Below are positions 58,261-64,000 of a stretch of DNA of 64,000 bases, in pieces. Under the pieces are notes generated by a model. The model had not been told where the DNA came from and ran no database searches. It saw only the letters and a list, made by a program, of their open reading frames with translations. The DNA lies in the NCBI GenBank assembly GCA_900299145.1, contig OMIN01000111.1:1-64000 (forward strand), read 5' to 3'. This DNA is from Betaproteobacteria bacterium. Its GTDB lineage: Bacteria > Pseudomonadota > Gammaproteobacteria > Burkholderiales > SG8-41. How positions within the stretch are numbered: position 1 is the stretch's first letter; each line of letters begins with the position of its first letter. The translations under genes and the position numbers were made by a program.

Positions 58261-58743
58261 ATGAATAAAATAGAGGTGCTGTTTGTCTGCATGGGAAACA
58301 TCTGCCGTTCGCCGACGGCAGAAGCTGTGTTTCGCTATTACGTCGCTGCGGCAGGTCTGTCGCAACGCATTGTCGTGGATTCCGCGGGCACGCACGCCTA
58401 TCACATCGGCAACCCGCCAGATGCGCGGTCGCAGCGGCACGCGGAGCGGCGGGGGTTTGATTTGAGTGCTTTGCGCGCGCGGCAGGTGGTGTCCGATGAC
58501 TATGTGCGTTTCGACTACGTGCTGGCAATGGATGCGGATAACTTTGCATTGCTGGCGCGTGATTGCCCGCCTGCGCATGCGGCGAAGCTCGCGCTATTCA
58601 TGCGTTACGGCGAACGTGGTGAAGCCATCAGCGTGCCCGACCCGTATTACGGGGGCACGCAGGGCTTCGAACGAGTGCTGGATATGGTGGAGGATGCGGC
58701 GCAGGGCTTGCTGCGCCACATCCGCGAGCGGCACGCGCTTTAG
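58261..58743 (+). CDS. Low-molecular-weight protein tyrosine phosphatase
   Basis: VLFVCMGNICRSPTAEAVF P-loop; SVPDPYYGGTQGFERVLDMVEDA. Confidence 0.93.
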   Translation: MNKIEVLFVCMGNICRSPTAEAVFRYYVAAAGLSQRIVVDSAGTHAYHIGNPPDARSQRHAERRGFDLSALRARQVVSDDYVRFDYVLAMDADNFALLARDCPPAHAAKLALFMRYGERGEAISVPDPYYGGTQGFERVLDMVEDAAQGLLRHIRERHAL

Positions 58744-58764
58744 CCGCGCGCCGCTGGCGCAGCG

Positions 58765-61626
58765 TTACTGCGGTTGCGAGGGACGCTGCGTTTCCACCTG
58801 CATCAGCGGTTCGTTGGTTACCGGCGGCAACACGGGGCGAACCCGGCGTGGGCGTGGCGGTTGCGGTGTTTCGGCCACGGCCTGTTGCGCGGCTTGCGCT
58901 TTTTCAGGTGCGGTTTCGATCTGTGTCAAACCGCTCGACCAATCGAGCTTGAGCGGCGTTGCGGGCACCACATGCGGCGCGGCGGCTGGAGGCGCTGCCG
59001 TGGCCATCGTGGTCACCGCTGCAGGCGCAGTGACTACTGGAGCCACGGGCGCAGCAGGCGCCACCGGAATCACCGGGGCCGGTGCAGGCGCGGGCGCAAC
59101 TTCTGCCACGGGCGTTGCGACCGGTGCGGACACGGTTTCGACTGCGGCCGCCGCTGGCGCGGCTTCTGCCATCATGGCCGCAGCGGCAGGGGGCGGCGGT
59201 ACATCGGGTGTTGCCGGCACGGCATCGGCTGACGCTGCCGCAGCATCCAGCGCATCGCCAAAACCGGTACGCGGACGCGGCACGAACGGCGTGCGTGGAT
59301 AACGGTAACGGCGGCCTTCGACTTGCGGCTCCATGCGCGGTTCGCGTGGTGCGGCGCTGGCGTTGTTACCGCCGTCGTTGCCATTGCCATTGTTACTATA
59401 GGTGCCGGCCGAGCTGCCTTCATGGCCGGCGGCACGGTCGCCACCACGGCCTCGCCCACGGCGGCGCCCGCGGCCACGGCCTTCGCCATTATTGCCGCCT
59501 TGATCTTGCGCCGGCGCAGCGCCCAATGCGGCTGCTGGCATGACTTCGGCGGTAGCTGCCGACGCTTGAGCAGCGGCTTCCTCGCCTTCACGGCGAGGTT
59601 GCGCGGGCATGCGTTGCTGTTGCTGGCGGTCACCCCGCTCATTGCGCTCACCGCGCTCGCCACGCTCACCCCGATGTCGATTGCGTCCGCCTTCGCGTCC
59701 ATCGCGGCTATCACGGTCACGGCGCGGGCCGCCCGAACGCGAACGGTCGCGGCGGCCTTCATCGCGTTTCTCGCCGGAATCCGAACTGGCGGCAGCGGTA
59801 GCTGCTACAGCGGTTGCCGCAGCGGCTTCCACGGGTTTGCGGCGGAACCAGCCGAATATCTTGCCGATGATTGAGGGTTGTTCGCCTTCCGACGTACCTG
59901 GTGCAGGCGCAGTGGCCGGTGCGGCTTCGACAGGTGCTGGCGCAGACGATACTTGCACAGGCGGACGCTCCGGCGGCTGTATGCCCTTGACAGCGGCTTC
60001 CGGGCGCGGCGCTGCGGCTTCGGCGGCTTGCGCGGATTTTTCAGGCGCTTCCGGCACGGTGACCATCTGATAGCTGGGTGGCAGCGGATCGCTTTGGTTC
60101 AGGTCGTCGTGACGCAGCCGCGTGACCGTGTAGTTGGGCGTTTCCAGATGCGTGTTCGGAATGACCGAAATATTCACGCGCTGGCGCGTCTCAAGCTGTT
60201 GAATATCCAGCCGTTTTTCGTTGAGCAGGAAGGTGGCGACATCCACTGGCACCTGTGCGTGCACCGCGCCGGTGTTTTCCTTCATCGACTCTTCCTGCAG
60301 GATGCGCAGGATGTGCAGCGCGGTGGATTCGGTGCCGCGAATGTGGCCGGTGCCGTGGCAGCGCGGGCACGCTTCGTGGCTGGATTCACCCAGCGACGGG
60401 CGCAGGCGCTGGCGTGAAAGCTCCATCAGGCCGAAGCGCGAAATTTTGCCCAGTTGCACGCGTGCGCGGTCGTAACGCAGCGCGTCGCGCAGGCGGTTTT
60501 CGACTTCGCGCTGGTTGCGCTGGCTTTCCATGTCGATGAAATCGATGACCACCAGCCCGCCAAGGTCGCGCAGGCGCAACTGGCGTGCGACTTCTTCCGC
60601 AGCTTCGAGATTGGTGCGAAAGGCGGTTTCTTCGATATCGTGACCGCGCGTGGCGCGCGCCGAGTTCACGTCCACCGACACCAGCGCTTCGGTGTGGTCG
60701 ATGACAATGGCGCCGCCGGAGGGCAGATTAACCGAGCGCGAATGCGCAGTTTCGATCTGGTGCTCGATCTGGAAACGCGAAAAGAGCGGCACATCGTCGC
60801 GATAATGCTTGACCAGATTGACCTTGGTCGGCATGACTACCGACATGAAGTGCTGTGCCTGTTCGTGGATATCGGCGGTATCAATGAGGATTTCGCCGAT
60901 TTCGTCGTGAAAGTAATCGCGGATGGCACGCACCACGAGATTGCTTTCCAGATAAATCAGGAACGGCGCCGGATTCAGACGCTTGCCTTTGCCGGTGACA
61001 TTGCCTTCGGCATCCTTGGTTTCTTCGTGTTGCGGCTTTGCCGCGCCGTCGATGGCTTCCCACAATTTCAGCAGGTAGTTCAAATCCCACTTCAGTTCCT
61101 CGGCTTCGCGGCCGATGGCGGCGGTGCGCGCGATGACACTCATGCCGTGGGGGATTTCGAGTTGGTCGATCACGTCACGCAACTCGGCGCGGTCTTCGCC
61201 CTCGATGCGGCGCGATACCCCGCCGCCGCGCGGGTTATTGGGCATCAGCACCAGATAACGGCCGGCCAGGCTGATAAAGGTGGTTAGCGCCGCACCCTTG
61301 TTGCCGCGTTCGTCCTTATCGACCTGAACAATGATTTCCTGGCCTTCGCGCAGTGCTTCCTTGATGGTGGCGCGGCCGACATCGACACCGGGCTTGAGAT
61401 ACGCGCGGGCGACTTCCTTGAACGGCAAAAAGCCGTGGCGTTCGGAACCGTAATCGACAAAGGCGGCTTCGAGACTGGGCTCGACGCGGGTAATGATGCC
61501 CTTGTAGATGTTGCTCTTTTTTTGCTCTTTGGATGAGGATTCGATGTCGAGGTCTACCAGCTTTTGACCATCGACGATCGCGACGCGCAGTTCCTCGGCC
61601 TGCGTCGCGTTAAACAACATGCGTTT
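58765..61626 (-). CDS. rne: Ribonuclease E
   Basis: [63 protein letters not shown]; long low-complexity Arg/Ala-rich C-terminus. Confidence 0.95.
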   Translation of the reverse strand, partial: KRMLFNATQAEELRVAIVDGQKLVDLDIESSSKEQKKSNIYKGIITRVEPSLEAAFVDYGSERHGFLPFKEVARAYLKPGVDVGRATIKEALREGQEIIVQVDKDERGNKGAALTTFISLAGRYLVLMPNNPRGGGVSRRIEGEDRAELRDVIDQLEIPHGMSVIARTAAIGREAEELKWDLNYLLKLWEAIDGAAKPQHEETKDAEGNVTGKGKRLNPAPFLIYLESNLVVRAIRDYFHDEIGEILIDTADIHEQAQHFMSVVMPTKVNLVKHYRDDVPLFSRFQIEHQIETAHSRSVNLPSGGAIVIDHTEALVSVDVNSARATRGHDIEETAFRTNLEAAEEVARQLRLRDLGGLVVIDFIDMESQRNQREVENRLRDALRYDRARVQLGKISRFGLMELSRQRLRPSLGESSHEACPRCHGTGHIRGTESTALHILRILQEESMKENTGAVHAQVPVDVATFLLNEKRLDIQQLETRQRVNISVIPNTHLETPNYTVTRLRHDDLNQSDPLPPSYQMVTVPEAPEKSAQAAEAAAPRPEAAVKGIQPPERPPVQVSSAPAPVEAAPATAPAPGTSEGEQPSIIGKIFGWFRRKPVEAAAATAVAATAAASSDSGEKRDEGRRDRSRSGGPRRDRDSRDGREGGRNRHRGERGERGERNERGDRQQQQRMPAQPRREGEEAAAQASAATAEVMPAAALGAAPAQDQGGNNGEGRGRGRRRGRGRGGDRAAGHEGSSAGTYSNNGNGNDGGNNASAAPREPRMEPQVEGRRYRYPRTPFVPRPRTGFGDALDAAAASADAVPATPDVPPPPAAAAMMAEAAPAAAAVETVSAPVATPVAEVAPAPAPAPVIPVAPAAPVAPVVTAPAAVTTMATAAPPAAAPHVVPATPLKLDWSSGLTQIETAPEKAQAAQQAVAETPQPPRPRRVRPVLPPVTNEPLMQVETQRPSQPQ

Positions 61627-62248
61627 CATTTTCTTCTTCTCCCGCGCTCGTGACACCACGGGATGGGCAAACCACGACCGCTCATCCGCACCGGAAAAAT
61701 GATTCAGGCGCGGCGGGCGTTACTCAACTTCAGTCTGTAGCGGTATAAACATACAGTGCGAGGCTGATGCGTTGTTTATGGTTTTACCTGTTGCGAACCC
61801 GCCCGCCACGTTGTTGCCGGGCGAGGGCGTGTTCGTCATATTCAAAAGGTGAATCGAGCGCGAATATCAACTATCGACTACTATCGCTACTTGGCGGTGA
61901 GCGACATTAACCGCTGTTTCCGGGACTGCGGTGGCGTGCGATGTAACTTGTGAATTACCTTATTTACCTTTTACAGGCGCACGGTACGGCAAGGCCGGCT
62001 TGGTTGTTTCCGGTGAATCGTGATTCTTTGCAGTTCTGCTACGGGCGGCATACTGGTAGTTCGTTGGTTTGTCCGTCGATTACAGATTAATGACTGACTT
62101 CGCACTGTGGAAGCCTAAAACCTGTAGTCCTGCGTCTTGAGTACTGACTGCGCTGAAACAACCGCGCGGTTTCCATCAAGTCAGCATCCAACACGGGGTA
62201 AAAAACCAACGCCGAACCCGGATGCTGCACCTCAAATAGTATAATCAA

Positions 62249-63220
62249 ATGAAGCAGTTAAGTAAAGAAACCGTAAACTGGCTGGATGTGGGGGTGGAAG
62301 AGGCCGGCCAGCGCATCGACAACTACTTGATACGATGGCTAAAAGGGGTTCCCACGAGCCACGTCTACCGGATTCTGCGTAGTGGTGAAGTGCGGGTGAA
62401 TAAGGGTCGTATTGGGCCCGCTTATCGTGTTCAGGGCGGTGACCGGGTGCGGGTGCCGCCGATCCGGCTTGCTCAAAAGCCGTCTTCGAATTCCCCAAAA
62501 TTTGGCGTGCGCGTGCAATTTGATATTTTGTATGAGGACGCGGCGCTGCTGGTTATTAACAAGCCGTCCGGGCTGGCGGTGCATGGTGGCAGCGGCATTA
62601 GCCTCGGCGCGATTGAACAATTGCGCACGGCACGGCCGGACGCAAAATTTCTCGAACTGGTGCACCGGCTCGACCGCGATACCTCCGGCGTGTTGATGTT
62701 CGCCAAAAAGCGCTCGGCGCTGGTGGCGCTGCACGAGCAACTTCGCGAAGGGCATGTGCAAAAGATTTACCTTGCGTTGGTGCGCGGCCACTGGCGCGAC
62801 GCCAAACGCGTGGTGAAAGTGCCACTGCAAAAGCATCTGCTGGCCAACGGCGAACGCCGCGTGTCGGTGAACGACGAGGGGCAGGCCGCGCATACGATTT
62901 TCCGTTTGCGCGAAAGCTGGCCGCGCGCCGAGCCGCCGTTTAGTTTGCTGGAAGCGGAGCTTAAAACCGGGCGCACGCATCAGATCCGAGTGCATCTCGC
63001 GCATCTGGAATTTCCGATTGCCGGTGATGACAAATACGGTGATTTCGAGTTAAATAAAACCCTTAAAAAACAAATGCTTAGGAGAATGTTTTTGCATGCC
63101 TTCCGCACGCGCGTCAGCCATCCCGAAACCGGGGAGGTGCTGCAATTTGAAGCGCAACTGCCGGACGAGTTGCAGAAATTCCTTGATTACCTGAAACAAC
63201 ATCATGCCCAAACAGTTTGA
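62249..63220 (+). CDS. rluC: 23S rRNA pseudouridine synthase RluC
   Basis: S4 domain; LVHRLDRDTSGVLMFAK; KTGRTHQIRVHLAHLEFPIAGDDKYGD; divergent from rne. Confidence 0.92.
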   Translation: MKQLSKETVNWLDVGVEEAGQRIDNYLIRWLKGVPTSHVYRILRSGEVRVNKGRIGPAYRVQGGDRVRVPPIRLAQKPSSNSPKFGVRVQFDILYEDAALLVINKPSGLAVHGGSGISLGAIEQLRTARPDAKFLELVHRLDRDTSGVLMFAKKRSALVALHEQLREGHVQKIYLALVRGHWRDAKRVVKVPLQKHLLANGERRVSVNDEGQAAHTIFRLRESWPRAEPPFSLLEAELKTGRTHQIRVHLAHLEFPIAGDDKYGDFELNKTLKKQMLRRMFLHAFRTRVSHPETGEVLQFEAQLPDELQKFLDYLKQHHAQTV

Positions 63221-63860
63221 TTTGTTGATATTCGATTGGGACGGCACGCTGATGGATTCTGCGGCATCGATTTCGTCGTCGCTACGCGCCGCGTGTGCTG
63301 ATCTGGAATTGCCGGTCCCCAGCGAGGAAAGCGCGCGCTACGTCATTGGCCTGGGGCTTGCGGATTCCCTCAAATATTTGTTGCCGGACTATCCCACGTC
63401 GGGCTATCCGGTGTTGCTGGAACGTTACCGTCATCACTTCGTGCGGCAGGATCGTGAAACCACACTGTTTCCCGGCGCGGAAGCAACCCTGCGTGCACTT
63501 CGTGACACGGGCTTCACGCTGGCAGTGGCCACCGGCAAAAGCCGCCGCGGGCTGGATCGCGCGTTGGAGGCGACAGGGCTCGGAGGGGTGTTTCATGCCA
63601 CGCGTTGCGGCGACGAAGGATTCACCAAGCCGCATCCGGATATGTTGTTGTGGCTGCTGGATGAACTGAATGTTGACCGCGGACGCACGCTGATGATCGG
63701 CGATACCTCGCACGACATGGAAATGGCGGCGGCGGCAGACGTTGCGAGGCTGGGCGTCGCCTATGGCGCGCACCCGCGCGAGAATCTGCTAAAGCATGCG
63801 CCGCTGGCGTGTCTTGATTCCTTTGCGGAATTGTCGCAATGGCTCAATACGAACGCGTGA
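63204..63860 (+). CDS. HAD-family hydrolase (phosphoglycolate phosphatase-like)
   Basis: FDLLIFDWDGTLMDSAASISSSL; HPDMLLWLLDELNVDRGRTLMIGDTSHDMEMA. Confidence 0.92.
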   Translation: MPKQFDLLIFDWDGTLMDSAASISSSLRAACADLELPVPSEESARYVIGLGLADSLKYLLPDYPTSGYPVLLERYRHHFVRQDRETTLFPGAEATLRALRDTGFTLAVATGKSRRGLDRALEATGLGGVFHATRCGDEGFTKPHPDMLLWLLDELNVDRGRTLMIGDTSHDMEMAAAADVARLGVAYGAHPRENLLKHAPLACLDSFAELSQWLNTNA

Positions 63861-64000
63861 TCTGCGCCAGCAGCGTGCTGGACAACGGCGGCACGGGCGT
63901 GCGCTTTATGGTGCAAACGCCCACTGGTGATGTGCCCGCGTTTGCCGTACGCTTTGACGGCAAGGTTTACGCGTATATCAACCGATGCGCGCACGTGCCG
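63839..64000 (+). CDS. Rieske [2Fe-2S] domain protein, truncated by window end
   Basis: MAQYERVICASSVLDNGGTGVRFMVQTPTGDVPAFAVRFDGKVYAYINRCAHVP; CxH motif; not in the ORF track. Confidence 0.78.
   Translation, partial: MAQYERVICASSVLDNGGTGVRFMVQTPTGDVPAFAVRFDGKVYAYINRCAHVP

Noticed and set aside
58765-60000. Low-complexity Ala/Pro/Arg repeats in the 3' half of rne as a mobile or repeat element
   Set aside because: Normal disordered C-terminal scaffold region of RNase E; no nucleotide-level tandem unit.
1-64000. CRISPR array, rRNA or tRNA genes
   Set aside because: No regularly spaced 25-40-bp repeats with unique spacers, no rRNA-like blocks, and no tRNA cloverleaf recognised by eye; a tRNAscan/Infernal run would be needed to exclude tRNAs fully.

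Overview
GC-rich 64 kb chromosomal window, probably betaproteobacterial (Burkholderiales-like; inferred from the Bug/TctC expansion and the rne-rluC-HAD-Rieske gene order). Most of it is a long accessory catabolic/transport region: nine Bug/TTT-type periplasmic solute-binding proteins with no TctA/TctB, four family III CoA-transferases, four MaoC-type hydratases, two unusual HMG-CoA-lyase-like proteins, two MmgE/PrpD loci (one broken by an in-frame amber codon), two acyl-CoA dehydrogenases, and dipeptide-type ABC components scattered over three loci. I see no recognisable transcription factor gene. The right end is housekeeping (LMW-PTP, RNase E, RluC, HAD phosphatase, start of a Rieske protein). 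The main unexplained signal is a short AT-rich dispersed intergenic repeat, consensus about AATAAAA(A/T)CA(A/G)ATA(C/G)TTA. It has about 15 clear copies plus degenerate ones, mostly just after stop codons, and resembles an IHF site. Other leads: (1) an HNH nuclease with a possible EVE/PUA-like N-terminus whose stop codon lies in an attC-like hairpin, with the same 7-mer at both ends, so it looks like a lone integron-cassette insertion; (2) a solitary HEPN-like protein with an Rx4H motif; (3) a truncated SIR2-like defence gene missed by the ORF track; (4) seven 11-bp phased iterons upstream of an mmgE/prpD gene; (5) a REPIN-like element and several small tandem repeats in promoter regions. All calls come from reading the sequence; no database search was run.
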